DNA of 27,916 nucleotides from an uncultured Spirochaetia bacterium (GTDB taxonomy: Bacteria > Spirochaetota > UBA6919): positions 1-27,916 of the forward strand of contig CAJXGR010000004.1 of NCBI GenBank assembly GCA_913053665.1, written 5' to 3'. Both the position numbers and the translations under genes were made by a program. Below the pieces are notes generated by a model. That model did not search any database, was not told the origin of the DNA, and saw only the letters and a list, made by a program, of their open reading frames with translations. Each line of letters begins with the position of its first letter. The stretch's first letter is position 1. Shown piece after piece: positions 7,914 to 16,415 of this stretch.

Positions 7914-9686
7914 ATGAAAACCAAATTGATCCACTATCTAATACTTTCCCTATGGGTAGTAGGAACGATGACTTTTTGCAGCAACCCGTCAGAACAGGGG
8001 AAAACCCATAAGATGGATGATCAAAGTAAGGGAAAATATCGAGCTCCTCTGGTTCAGTCAAATAAAGACGCCTTGAAAACCAGGAAACATGCTGTTAGAA
8101 AGGGTTTCGATAAAAACACTCTCTATAGCAAAAAAAGGACAGTAGAGAACTATAGCAACAGGTCTATCGATTCTGAAGGCCCTACGGGAGTGAACCCCAA
8201 TATTGCTCCAGGGAATAAAGAGCTGGTAGATCACTATTCACAGTATACTCAAAACCGAGAGCGATACGGTAAATACGTAGAAAACTCCCGAATGAAGCCA
8301 CTTACCGACCCGGTGAGTACCTTCAGTATTGATGTGGATACGGCGAGTTATTCCAACGGGAGGCGCTACATTCAGAAAATGGGACAGCTACCCCCTGCTG
8401 AATCTGTCCGAGTGGAGGAGTATATCAATTACTTCGACTACAACTACCCCTTACCCGATGACCAACCTTTCTCTATATACCATGAGATTGCCCCATCCCC
8501 CTTTGACAAGGATCGATTACTGATACACATAGGCCTACAGGGTAAAAAGCCAGCTTTAAATGAACGCCCTGCATCCAACTTGGTCTTTCTACTGGATGTT
8601 TCCGGGTCCATGAGTTCCATTGATAAGCTCCCACTCCTTAAGTCAGGGCTTCTCATGCTCACAAATCAAATGACAGAGAAGGACAAGATAACCATTGTGG
8701 TCTATGCCGGTGCAGCAGGACTTGTTCTCTCACCCACCTCCGGGAATGACAAGGCCAAGATACAAAGTGCCCTCATGAGACTCAATGCAGGTGGTTCTAC
8801 AGCGGGATCTCAAGGGATTCAGCTGGCCTATCAGATGGCTGAAAAGTCTTTCGTCAAAGGAGGGATTAACCGAGTGATCCTCGCCACCGATGGAGACTTC
8901 AATGTGGGCATCACCAACCATAATCAGCTCATTAAACTCATTGAACGGAAGCGTAAGTCGGGTATCGCCTTAACCGTATTGGGTTTTGGAATGGGCAATC
9001 TAAACGATCACACCATGGAACAATTGGCAGATAAAGGCAATGGCAACTACTTCTATGTGGACAACCTGAATGAAGCACGGAAAGTATTGGTCACCGAGCT
9101 GGGATCCACTCTCCAAACTATTGCCAAGGACGTGAAGATCCAGGTGGAGTTCAATCCACAGTATGTGGCGGATTATCGGCTCATTGGTTATGAGAATCGT
9201 AAACTGAGGCGTGAAGACTTTGATGACGACACCATTGACGCGGGTGAAATCGGTGCAGGACATACGGTCACAGCCATTTACGAGGTCACCCTCAAGGACT
9301 CGCCAAAGGCAAATGGTGGTTTACGCTACGGTTCAGGGAGAAAAGCTGTTAGCGAGTCAAGCAGTAAAAGTAAAACAAAGTTCAACAATGAAATAGCCTT
9401 TTTCAGGCTACGATACAAGCAACCTGATGGGTCTAAAAGTCGGCTCATTGAGAAGCCACTGCTTATGACTGACATTTTAGACCGCAAACCTAGTGAGACC
9501 TTTCTCTTTTCCACAGCTGTAGCTCATTTCGCCCAGCGACTTCGCCAAAGTCGTTATGGGAAAAAGGCAGGCTATGACGAGATTCTTAAGGTGATGGCTG
9601 AAAGCAAAGGTCAGGATAAATATGGATATAGAAGAGAGTGCGAGACCCTTGTGACATTAGCAAAGAGTCTCTCAACCGTTCAGTAG
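7914..9686 (+). CDS. Von Willebrand factor A lipoprotein (YfbK-like, with DUF3520-type C-terminus)
   Basis: This protein of 590 residues has a spirochaete-style lipoprotein signal: a hydrophobic stretch ending TMTFC, with C22 the probable lipidated residue. Next come a basic linker, the N-terminal domain found before vWA in this family (NRERYGKYVENS, STFSIDVDTASYSN), a vWA domain with a complete MIDAS (D228, S230 and S232 in FLLDVSGSMS; T296; D326 in ATDGDFNVG), and the C-terminal domain (DAGEIGAGHTVTAIYEVTL). The metal site suggests binding a protein ligand, presumably at the periplasm or cell surface. ATG 7914 is chosen because AGGAGG lies just upstream (7902-7907) and the signal peptide begins there; the frame is open to 7824 but that part overlaps the previous gene. 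It is the intact duplicate of the broken gene before it. Ligand and role are unknown. Confidence 0.92.
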   Translation: MKTKLIHYLILSLWVVGTMTFCSNPSEQGKTHKMDDQSKGKYRAPLVQSNKDALKTRKHAVRKGFDKNTLYSKKRTVENYSNRSIDSEGPTGVNPNIAPGNKELVDHYSQYTQNRERYGKYVENSRMKPLTDPVSTFSIDVDTASYSNGRRYIQKMGQLPPAESVRVEEYINYFDYNYPLPDDQPFSIYHEIAPSPFDKDRLLIHIGLQGKKPALNERPASNLVFLLDVSGSMSSIDKLPLLKSGLLMLTNQMTEKDKITIVVYAGAAGLVLSPTSGNDKAKIQSALMRLNAGGSTAGSQGIQLAYQMAEKSFVKGGINRVILATDGDFNVGITNHNQLIKLIERKRKSGIALTVLGFGMGNLNDHTMEQLADKGNGNYFYVDNLNEARKVLVTELGSTLQTIAKDVKIQVEFNPQYVADYRLIGYENRKLRREDFDDDTIDAGEIGAGHTVTAIYEVTLKDSPKANGGLRYGSGRKAVSESSSKSKTKFNNEIAFFRLRYKQPDGSKSRLIEKPLLMTDILDRKPSETFLFSTAVAHFAQRLRQSRYGKKAGYDEILKVMAESKGQDKYGYRRECETLVTLAKSLSTVQ

Positions 9687-9692
9687 GCTGTA

Positions 9693-9721
9693 TTAGAGAC
9701 GCCAGGACCTGGCGTCTCTAA
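9693..9721. repeat. Palindromic repeat between convergent genes
   Basis: Arms TTAGAGACGCCAGG (9693-9706) and its exact complement (9708-9721) surround one base. It lies 6 bp past the vWA stop and 22 bp before the stop of the opposing 152-aa gene, where a bidirectional terminator would be expected; no T-run follows. The core AGAGACGC/GCGTCTCT is shared with 12713-12791 and 27903-27916, which marks it as a member of a dispersed family. Confidence 0.8.
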
Positions 9722-9742
9722 GGATTACAGAAACAAGCCAGC

Positions 9743-10201
9743 CTATTCCATCCACTGATCCTCGATCTCTAACATGGGATAGAGTTTGAAGTCGTCCGAA
9801 TCCTTTTCAAAGCGTCTCAATTTGTTCTCCAGTGATAGCATACTTTTCTGGAGTCTGGACAGGGCGTCATTATCACGGGCAAATACATTTAAAACCTTAT
9901 TGAGAAGCTCATGGGTATGAGTATCCCCAATTTCAGCTATAAATACAAACTGATCCAATAAGCCTTGCAGGCTTTTCTTCTCGTGGGCTAGAAGATTTCT
10001 CACCACATCGTTCAGAACGTCAATATAAAAGCAGGAATCCGTGATAAACTCTTTTCTAAACTGACTTAAGATAGCCACAAAATCCGTGAGATCCTTATCG
10101 CTGGCGATATTCTTGAGTCGAGCCATGATCTGATGACGAAACTCACCCTGGTTTTCTGAGCGTAACTTCATGAGTACAGGAAACTTGTCTTGCCGTAGCA
10201 T
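9743..10201 (-). CDS. Hypothetical protein, 152 aa
   Basis: I do not recognise this protein. It is cytoplasmic in character (no signal peptide or membrane segment), largely helical, charged, and rich in leucine and lysine, with an N-terminal half resembling a helical-repeat protein (FRHQIMARLKNIASDKDL) and a possible short coiled coil near residues 110-135 (ALSRLQKSMLSLENKLRRF). It starts 8 bp after the stop of the TPR gene, with AGGATGG as ribosome site, so it is the last gene of the ribD-TPR operon and may work with the TPR protein. Confidence 0.75.
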   Translation of the reverse strand: MLRQDKFPVLMKLRSENQGEFRHQIMARLKNIASDKDLTDFVAILSQFRKEFITDSCFYIDVLNDVVRNLLAHEKKSLQGLLDQFVFIAEIGDTHTHELLNKVLNVFARDNDALSRLQKSMLSLENKLRRFEKDSDDFKLYPMLEIEDQWME

Positions 10202-10209
10202 AAACCATC

Positions 10210-11412
10210 CTAGCTGAAAAAGATAAAAAGTAATAGTAGAAGTCCAACTGCCACAATAAGATAGATGTTTACAAGGCTAAGAACCTTTTGTTCCACCTTG
10301 GTGTCCGGGTCAATCAACTTGATGCTTTTGATTGTATCAAAATTATGCCTGGCTCTTCCATCCTGACGATTTATCTGATCTGCTGTCTGAAAGGCATTTA
10401 AGGAGTCAAAATATTGCTTTTTCTGATAGTATAAAACCCCAAGATTATAATGAACGGAATAGTATAAATGGTCTGTATCAAATACTTTATGATAATACTC
10501 CTCCCCAAGATCCAGAATCCCCGTCTTATGGTAGAGAACGCCAATATTATAGTGACAAATATAAAGCTGTGGGTCGCTCTGGAGAGCTTTCATATAGCAT
10601 TTAGAGGAACGGTTGTATTGTTTTAGTTTGTAGTAAATGTTTCCAAGGTTAAAATAGAGTTTAGCATTGCCGGGAAGGGCCTTTATAAGAAAGAGTAGGG
10701 CTTGTCTTGCTTCTGAAAAAAGATTAGATAGATAGTAGGCCTTTGCCAGGGGGAACAAGAGGGTCTTGTCACTTTTGTAGAGCCAAGTCTTGTCCTGAAG
10801 CAGGTCTAAAATGGCGCTGTATCGTTTGGAACGGAGATAGCACTCACACAACTCTTTGTAAAGCTCTCTTACATTAGGTTTCTCTTCGATAAGCTCTGTC
10901 AATAGATCGATGGATAGATTGTAATCGCCTCTCAGACTTGCCATGAGGGCATTGATTCTTTTTTGATCCATGTCATGAGATTCTATACTCAAGAGATAAT
11001 CGAATTTATGCTCCGTTAATTGGTTCACTTTTTCACTGGAGTAGAAATTAAGCTTATCAAGATAGACTAAGGACTTACATTGAATCAATAAGTTAGAGGC
11101 TCTCTCAAAGGACTTTTTAAAGTATCGACAAGCTTCATCCTTGTTCCCTGAAAGGTAATAGATTTCACCCAGATAATAATAAACATTTTCGTCAATACTA
11201 TGGGTCAAAGACATGTAGGAATGAAATAGCCTGAGAGCGTCGGTCAGATTGAGCTGTTCCAAAGCCACAATGGCCTGTTGGTAATGAATGGGACCCGTGG
11301 GATAGCCGTAAAATCCAGCGATCTTCAGCCATTTTCGACCCCTTTCATGCTTCCCTTCAGTGATAGCAGTGACGCTTCGATCAAAGTACTTCTGAGCCTT
11401 ATTAGCAATCAT
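10210..11412 (-). CDS. TPR-repeat protein with C-terminal membrane anchor
   Basis: The protein has 400 residues and begins without a signal peptide. TPR-like helical pairs run through most of it; the clearest are in the second half (AKLYFNLGNIYYKLKQYNRS, LYICHYNIGVLYHKTGILDL, YYSVHYNLGVLYYQKKQYFDS). It ends with a single hydrophobic segment at about 377-400, so it is probably tail-anchored with the repeats in the cytoplasm. TPRs bind proteins, so it is likely a scaffold. Its first codons overlap the end of ribD by 11 bp, which implies translational coupling. The pairing with ribD may reflect only operon convenience. Partner unknown. Confidence 0.85.
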   Translation of the reverse strand: MIANKAQKYFDRSVTAITEGKHERGRKWLKIAGFYGYPTGPIHYQQAIVALEQLNLTDALRLFHSYMSLTHSIDENVYYYLGEIYYLSGNKDEACRYFKKSFERASNLLIQCKSLVYLDKLNFYSSEKVNQLTEHKFDYLLSIESHDMDQKRINALMASLRGDYNLSIDLLTELIEEKPNVRELYKELCECYLRSKRYSAILDLLQDKTWLYKSDKTLLFPLAKAYYLSNLFSEARQALLFLIKALPGNAKLYFNLGNIYYKLKQYNRSSKCYMKALQSDPQLYICHYNIGVLYHKTGILDLGEEYYHKVFDTDHLYYSVHYNLGVLYYQKKQYFDSLNAFQTADQINRQDGRARHNFDTIKSIKLIDPDTKVEQKVLSLVNIYLIVAVGLLLLLFIFFS

Positions 11413-12526
11413 AATTTATGTATCCTGTGATCATGACATCGTTATCCAGGACTTCTGCGGTGACATAACTGACTTGATAAGCATCGCCCATTTTCTCAAA
11501 ACCTGAACCCCCAAATGGAAAGATTCCGTCGGATCCAAGAACTACCTTTGAGCCAATGAAACAGATCACTTTATTGATGACCTTCTCTTTGAGTGCACTG
11601 GACAGAAGTTCTCCCCCCCCTTCCAGGAGGATAGAAGTGATGTTTTCGTTGACCAATTGTTTAAAAGCGTTACTTAGAGAGATTTTGGGGGTATCACTAT
11701 CTTCTGTCAAAATCTTTTTGCCCTTTTCCTGACAGATTTCTATGAGTTCATCCCGCTGCTTCGCCGGGGATTGAGGGACTTTCTTCATAAGAAGGATTGT
11801 ATCATATTTGTCTTGAAGGACGTTTGAGTTTAATGGAGTTCGCCCATTGCTGTCCATTACGATTCTCACAGGATCTTTATGTTTATCATTCAGTCTCACT
11901 GTAAGTCTTGGGTTATCTTGAATCACAGTATTCACTCCCACCATGATCCCATCCACCTGATTCCTCAAGTGTTGGACCTTTTCCCTCGATTTTTCGTTGG
12001 AAATCCACTGGGAGTCACCCGTGCGGGTAGCGATCTTCCCATCGAGTGTCATAGCGTATTTGGCGATACAATAAGGTTGATTGGTCTTTATGAAGTGGAT
12101 AAAATCTTCGTTGACCTGGTTGATTTCTTTTTCCAAAAAGCCATACTCCACTTCAATCCCTGCTTCTCTCAGCTTTGCAACCCCCTGACCGTTGACTTTA
12201 GGGTTGGGATCAAGGGTGCCGATGAAGACCTTCTTGACTTTCTTTTGGATAATGAGATCTGTACAGGGGGGGGTTCTCCCAAAAAAACAACAGGGCTCGA
12301 GAGTGACATAGAGAACGCTTTCAGCTGACAAATCTCCTGCTTTCTTGAGTGCCACAACTTCAGCATGGTCCTGACCGGCTTTTTGTGTGGCTCCCTGGGC
12401 GATGACATGATCATCTTTAAGGATTACAGCACCTACAGCAGGATTGGGAGAGGTATTGCCCTTCACCCCTCTAGCCAGACTCAAGGCTTTTTTCATATAT
12501 TGTATATTGTATTCAGACTGATTCAT
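11402..12526 (-). CDS. ribD: RibD, bifunctional diaminohydroxyphosphoribosylaminopyrimidine deaminase / 5-amino-6-(5-phosphoribosylamino)uracil reductase
   Basis: RibD catalyses two successive riboflavin-pathway steps: deamination of the pyrimidine produced from GTP, then NADPH-dependent reduction of the ribose. The N-terminal deaminase has the zinc site: H54 and E56 in HAEV, then C79 and C88 within EPCCFFGRTPPC (family usually EPCxHxGRTPPC). The C-terminal reductase begins near residue 155 (IAKYAMTLDGKIATRTGDSQWIS, GIMVGVNTVIQDNPRLTVR) and includes LLEGGGELL. Length (374 aa) is normal. No other rib genes are adjacent and I see no FMN riboswitch upstream, so control may be independent. The start ATG 12526 has no good ribosome site. 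It heads a three-gene minus-strand operon. Confidence 0.95.
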   Translation of the reverse strand: MNQSEYNIQYMKKALSLARGVKGNTSPNPAVGAVILKDDHVIAQGATQKAGQDHAEVVALKKAGDLSAESVLYVTLEPCCFFGRTPPCTDLIIQKKVKKVFIGTLDPNPKVNGQGVAKLREAGIEVEYGFLEKEINQVNEDFIHFIKTNQPYCIAKYAMTLDGKIATRTGDSQWISNEKSREKVQHLRNQVDGIMVGVNTVIQDNPRLTVRLNDKHKDPVRIVMDSNGRTPLNSNVLQDKYDTILLMKKVPQSPAKQRDELIEICQEKGKKILTEDSDTPKISLSNAFKQLVNENITSILLEGGGELLSSALKEKVINKVICFIGSKVVLGSDGIFPFGGSGFEKMGDAYQVSYVTAEVLDNDVMITGYINYDC

Positions 12527-12583
12527 GGATGATTACAAGACCTAAGGACCCTCTAACCCTATGGATGCATTCCGTTGATCTGT

Positions 12584-12599
12584 GTTAAAGAGCTTTAAC
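12584..12599. promoter_or_regulatory. Perfect 16-bp palindrome upstream of ribD
   Basis: GTTAAAG and CTTTAAC flank a 2-nt centre, 58 bp upstream of the ribD start. It could be a repressor site or a short hairpin in the leader. It is not an FMN riboswitch. No promoter could be placed confidently around it. Confidence 0.35.
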
Positions 12600-12712
12600 G
12601 TCTCATTGAAAATCCATTTTCTTGGTCGGCTATGGATAGATTTTGGTCAACACTTTAGATATAAGCATTTTCGTACAATTCATAAAAACAATTAGACAAA
12701 AACGTAATATAT

Positions 12713-12791
12713 ACTAAAAGGTTTATGAATTGCCCCTGTAGAGACGCATGGCCACGCGTCTCTACAGGGGACAATTCATAGACCTTTTAGT
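12713..12791. repeat. 79-bp near-perfect palindrome (MITE- or REP-like element)
   Basis: The left arm 12713-12747 and right arm 12756-12791 pair almost completely: the right arm has one extra base (A12771) and one mismatch (G12781). The core, centred on ATGGCCAC, contains CCTGTAGAGACGC and its complement. The 14-nt string CCTGTAGAGACGCG (complement of 12755-12768) reappears at 27903-27916, and the AGAGACGC core recurs at 9693-9721. It lies in the gene-free gap 12527-12893, which otherwise holds only the 16-bp palindrome near ribD and the ribosome site for the next gene. Confidence 0.82.
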
Positions 12792-12893
12792 CTATTTATC
12801 CCTAAAGATATTTCACTTTCTACCGAAAAGGCCTATACAAGGCATCTTCAGACAAATCATCAAAAGACCAATACACTCAATGGGGGGGAGCCC

Positions 12894-14360
12894 GTGCCCG
12901 AAAGAAAAAAACTACCTTCAGAAAGCAATCGACTGATGGCAAAGTTCTTATTCTACAGCCTGTTTATTTCTCTTTTCCCTGTCACAGTGCTTTACTTAAA
13001 CTCCACATCCTACTTTACTTCTGTGAGCCAATTATTAAACCAAACAAATGAAGCCTTAACCGTTGTTTCAAAGGGTCAGTCAGTCAGTGAAGAAAAGCAG
13101 AAATCCCTGGAAAGAATCCAACAGTCCTTCAATCGCTGGACTACCGAAACGAATTCGAAGGTTGATAGTATCTTATGGGATAGTTATACGGTGATGGGGC
13201 TCACATTGATTTGGACTCTTTCGGTGGCCCTCATTATTATTATCAGGTTCAAAAGGCGTTTAGTCCCTTTAGAGACAGGATTTCATCAGTTGATGAACAA
13301 TCAGTTTTCCTACAGGATCGAACCAATCAAGAAGGACGGCATCGGCAAAATATCTGAATTGATCAATACCCTTGCCCAGCACCTGGAAAACAAGGAAAAC
13401 ATATTAAAACACTTTTTAGACCAACATCTCTACGATCAGGCGATACCTGAATTCCCTGAACTGACGATCACAGCTAATCAGTCCCCAAGGGGCAGGACGG
13501 GATATTTTTCCTCTATGCAACTCTCCAAAAGCAAATTAGCCTTCATGATTATAGACCCTATGGAAGGCCAGACCATGAACTTGTTCCTTACAAATTACTT
13601 TCAGTACTACTTTAAGAATGAGTTTAAAGAATCTGTTCCACTCGATGAGTTTTGCAGCGCACTGAACCAAAAACTCCTGCCGATTGGTGAAAAGACCAGG
13701 TTCTCAGTAGGGGCCTTTTGCGGCATCGTTGACCTAGAGGCTTATCAGCTAAGTTATGTGAGTAGTGGCTTTAAGGGGGCTATCTGCTTGAGTGAGGATC
13801 ATGGCGTTCAGTCCCTAAAAAGTGGAGATTTACCTTTTGGTGGTCTAACTACTTTTACTGTAGAACTTTGCCGCTTTAAGAAAGGAGATAAAATACTGTT
13901 TTACAACTCACCTCTTACCTTTGAAGCCAGTCAGGGTGTCTACAGTCTCTGTATTGATCAAACAAATGAGTATTTCATCAAAGAAAGTTCTTTCCTGGAA
14001 CTCCTTAATAAGCTCCCTGAGGTAGTGAAAGACGGTCAGATTGGAGAATGCAGTGTATTATTTGAATTAAAAGGCAGTCCATCCGTTCCAGAGGGTGAGA
14101 TATCCGATTACTTTGAAACAGGAACCAGACATTTCCTTGAAATGGACTATGAGAAATCCTTAGAGGCCTTTTATAATGTGATTCGGGTGCATCCAGACCA
14201 TTTAAAGGCCTTGAAGAACATTGGATTGATCCACTATAAAAAGAAAGAGTATTTTAAGGCCCGGGATGTCTGGATGAAAGTCCTTTCCATTGACCCGGAC
14301 CTGAGCAATGTGAGGAAGAATGTTGAATTGATTGAACAAAAAATGGCCTTCCAGGACTAA
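12894..14360 (+). CDS. Membrane-bound HAMP / degenerate SpoIIE-like (PP2C) protein with C-terminal TPRs
   Basis: Domain order over 488 residues: membrane segment about 17-35, extracytoplasmic loop 36-97, second membrane segment 98-118, HAMP-like linker 119-165, SpoIIE-like phosphatase domain 185-395, two TPRs 401-480. The phosphatase fold shows in FCGIVDLEAYQLSYVSSGF, SGDLPFGGL and KKGDKILFYNSP, which align with family segments GVLDPxTGxLxYVNAGH, GxPLG and GDxLLLYTDG. The metal-binding acidic motifs are lost: GDYYD is TGYFSS (202-207), GDVSGHG is IDPMEGQ (220-226), and the TDG aspartate is NSP. It is therefore probably a catalytically dead signalling or scaffold protein. GTG 12894 is preceded by GGGGGGAG (12882-12889); ATG 12936 is an alternative that would start just before the first membrane segment. 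Confidence 0.8.
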   Translation: MPERKKLPSESNRLMAKFLFYSLFISLFPVTVLYLNSTSYFTSVSQLLNQTNEALTVVSKGQSVSEEKQKSLERIQQSFNRWTTETNSKVDSILWDSYTVMGLTLIWTLSVALIIIIRFKRRLVPLETGFHQLMNNQFSYRIEPIKKDGIGKISELINTLAQHLENKENILKHFLDQHLYDQAIPEFPELTITANQSPRGRTGYFSSMQLSKSKLAFMIIDPMEGQTMNLFLTNYFQYYFKNEFKESVPLDEFCSALNQKLLPIGEKTRFSVGAFCGIVDLEAYQLSYVSSGFKGAICLSEDHGVQSLKSGDLPFGGLTTFTVELCRFKKGDKILFYNSPLTFEASQGVYSLCIDQTNEYFIKESSFLELLNKLPEVVKDGQIGECSVLFELKGSPSVPEGEISDYFETGTRHFLEMDYEKSLEAFYNVIRVHPDHLKALKNIGLIHYKKKEYFKARDVWMKVLSIDPDLSNVRKNVELIEQKMAFQD

Positions 14361-14416
14361 TGTAGTGTTACAATATTAAGCTTTTAATTTCAAACAAAAT
14401 GAATGTGACATAAATA

Positions 14417-14914
14417 ATGTACGAAGTCGATGAAAAAGATGAGGTTCTTGAACTAAAAGGTGTTCCATGGCCTAATGGAGGTGCACCAGAACCTATAGTC
14501 CTAGCCAGCGAATACGATATTTTATTAGCCTATGAACTTCTAGAGAGACCAGAAGAGTGGGATGATGCAGATAGTGAGAAAGAAGCTGTGGCAATTGTTA
14601 AGTTCGATTTTTGTGATGCTCATATGTTTGGCCCACCGAATGATGAAGCCTTTTCAGGCCACCCTCTTTATGAGAGAGGCCTACAGTATTATTCTTTAGC
14701 TGAAATTAGACATTCCTCATGGATACGTAAGTTGGAAAGAATGAATTCTGTTCATCCTAATCATGATAAGACAAGGTTTTTCGAGGGATTAAAACATTAT
14801 ATTTTTGCCTTTCACGACTCCACTTTTGAGTGTATCGCAAAGGGTTTTGAGATTGAAGTTTATGAGGGTTCGGTAAAAAATATGATTCCTAGAATGGCTG
14901 AGAATATTCGTTAA
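14417..14914 (+). CDS. Conserved hypothetical protein, 165 aa
   Basis: I recognise the style of a widespread uncharacterised family marked by PWPNGGAPEP near the N-terminus, CDAHMFGPPNDEAFSGHPLY in the middle, and SWIRKLERMNSVHPxHD plus FHDSTFECIA towards the end. Length fits that family. It is soluble, acidic, without signal peptide or membrane segment, and rich in conserved H, C, D and W, which could mean an enzyme or binding protein. No function is known to me. It stands 56 bp after the pseudophosphatase gene and 59 bp before the TolC-like gene; it has no recognisable ribosome site before ATG 14417. Confidence 0.85.
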   Translation: MYEVDEKDEVLELKGVPWPNGGAPEPIVLASEYDILLAYELLERPEEWDDADSEKEAVAIVKFDFCDAHMFGPPNDEAFSGHPLYERGLQYYSLAEIRHSSWIRKLERMNSVHPNHDKTRFFEGLKHYIFAFHDSTFECIAKGFEIEVYEGSVKNMIPRMAENIR

Positions 14915-14973
14915 AGCTTAACAGGTGTTCGTGAATAATACATCGATCATTGCAATTTACTTTATGAGGATTT

Positions 14974-16380
14974 TTGCGTTACTTTGGACCCATCATGCTT
15001 AAAATCTCTATCATCCCCTTCATGGTACTTTTAATCTTTTTAAAGCCTGCTTTCACAAAGGATATAATTACCCTTGACCTTAAGAGGGCTGTCCTTCTGG
15101 CTGAACGGAGCGATACGGTTCTCAAAGCTTTACAATTTAATCGAAAAGTCTTCATGGCTCAGTCCGAGACGGCTAAACGTGCCTTCTACCCCAAAATCAC
15201 CTCTGAGCTTAAGAGAACCCAAGTGGTCACCTTCTCAAATCCTCGCGGAGCCACTATATTGACCTTCGACAATAGCTTAGAGATACCCATCTACGATAGA
15301 GCCCTCGTTTACAAAAAAAGAAAAGCAAAAAGCGAACTTTTACTCAATCGTTTTCAGATCGAAAATAGGCTCAACAACCTCACCAAAGAGATCTATACAT
15401 TATATTACTCCATTTTGAACTTAAAAGCTCTCATGAGGGTCAGAAAACAGGAATATGGGAAAGCCAAACAGTCCTATGGACTCACCAAAAAGAAATTGAA
15501 ACATAAACGGATTCTACCCCTGGATCTATTGCTCAATGAAGGATTGATGAGACAAACACGAAATGACTGGATTAAAGCCCAACATGATTACAAAGAAGAA
15601 AAGTTAAACCTCCTTCAGAAGCTTGATATAAAAAATGATATTCGCCTGACCAAGGACAATACGCTATTTCGTGGGATCAGGTCCAGGAAGGAAAGCCTTA
15701 AAATTGCTATGAGTCAGCGTGGGGAGCTCAAAGAGATTGAAATGCAGAAAAAAGTGCGCCAAGAAGCCTATGAAATCGAACGGAGTATTTTATATCCAAA
15801 AATCTCCTTGTTTTCTGATTTAATGGTTACCGGTGTCAATAGTTATCAATTTAAAGACCGGACGGATTGGTCCATATTCGTGACCCTCTCCCTCGCCCTC
15901 ATTGATGATGTGACCCTGACACCAAGAGCCGGTGTTTTCCAGGATTTCAGGCTGCCTAATCCAAAGGATGAGCAATCTATAAGCTTAAGTATTTTTGATG
16001 GCAGTTCTAATAGAAACCTTCGAGCAAGGACTGAAGGGGATTATAAAAACATCCGTTACGAAATAAAAGACTTGAAAGCAAAGATAAGACGTGAAATATT
16101 GAGTGCCTATCATGATCTAATCGAGGCGAAAAACACTCTCCTGCTAGCTCGGCTAAACCTGAAAATCGGGAAAGGTCTTGTGAAAAAAGCCAAGGTTGAA
16201 TTGCGTCTGGGTAGAAAGGGGTTGGAAGAGGTGATTGTCGCCAGGGAAAAAAATATCCGTTTTAGAGTGGAATTTCGCCAGGCTATCTTGAACTATCAGC
16301 TCGCCGTGTTAAACTTAAAGTGGGCGACCGGGATTTTATGGTCCGAACAATTCAGTCCAGAGAATATCTTTTTTAAATGA
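14974..16380 (+). CDS. TolC-like outer membrane efflux protein
   Basis: The protein starts with a signal peptide (IPFMVLLIFLKPAFTKD) and then shows the TolC/OEP layout: ITLDLKRAVLLAERSDTVL near the N-terminus, followed by two long helical hairpins with the periodic alanine/leucine/lysine-rich heptads of the tunnel, and the second-half repeat ARLNLKIGKGLVKKAKVELRLGRKGLEEVIVAR. At 468 residues its length is normal. It would form a trimeric outer-membrane channel reaching into the periplasm. No membrane-fusion protein or inner-membrane pump lies alongside; the next gene, 35 bp on, encodes a CsgG-like/TPR protein. The start is uncertain: TTG 14974 has GAGGA only 3 nt upstream, whereas ATG 14995 also keeps the complete signal peptide and may be the true start. 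Confidence 0.85.
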   Translation: MRYFGPIMLKISIIPFMVLLIFLKPAFTKDIITLDLKRAVLLAERSDTVLKALQFNRKVFMAQSETAKRAFYPKITSELKRTQVVTFSNPRGATILTFDNSLEIPIYDRALVYKKRKAKSELLLNRFQIENRLNNLTKEIYTLYYSILNLKALMRVRKQEYGKAKQSYGLTKKKLKHKRILPLDLLLNEGLMRQTRNDWIKAQHDYKEEKLNLLQKLDIKNDIRLTKDNTLFRGIRSRKESLKIAMSQRGELKEIEMQKKVRQEAYEIERSILYPKISLFSDLMVTGVNSYQFKDRTDWSIFVTLSLALIDDVTLTPRAGVFQDFRLPNPKDEQSISLSIFDGSSNRNLRARTEGDYKNIRYEIKDLKAKIRREILSAYHDLIEAKNTLLLARLNLKIGKGLVKKAKVELRLGRKGLEEVIVAREKNIRFRVEFRQAILNYQLAVLNLKWATGILWSEQFSPENIFFK

Positions 16381-16415
16381 ATAGAATCGTTAGTCACAGG
16401 GAATCAAATTAATCC

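Noticed and set aside
11879..12328. Plus-strand ORF of 149 codons across ribD
   Set aside because: It is a mirror of the conserved ribD reading frame; its translation has no family resemblance.
12527..12600. FMN riboswitch before ribD
   Set aside because: None of the conserved AGGGGCGAGGC-type core or pairing elements is present; only a 16-bp palindrome is seen.
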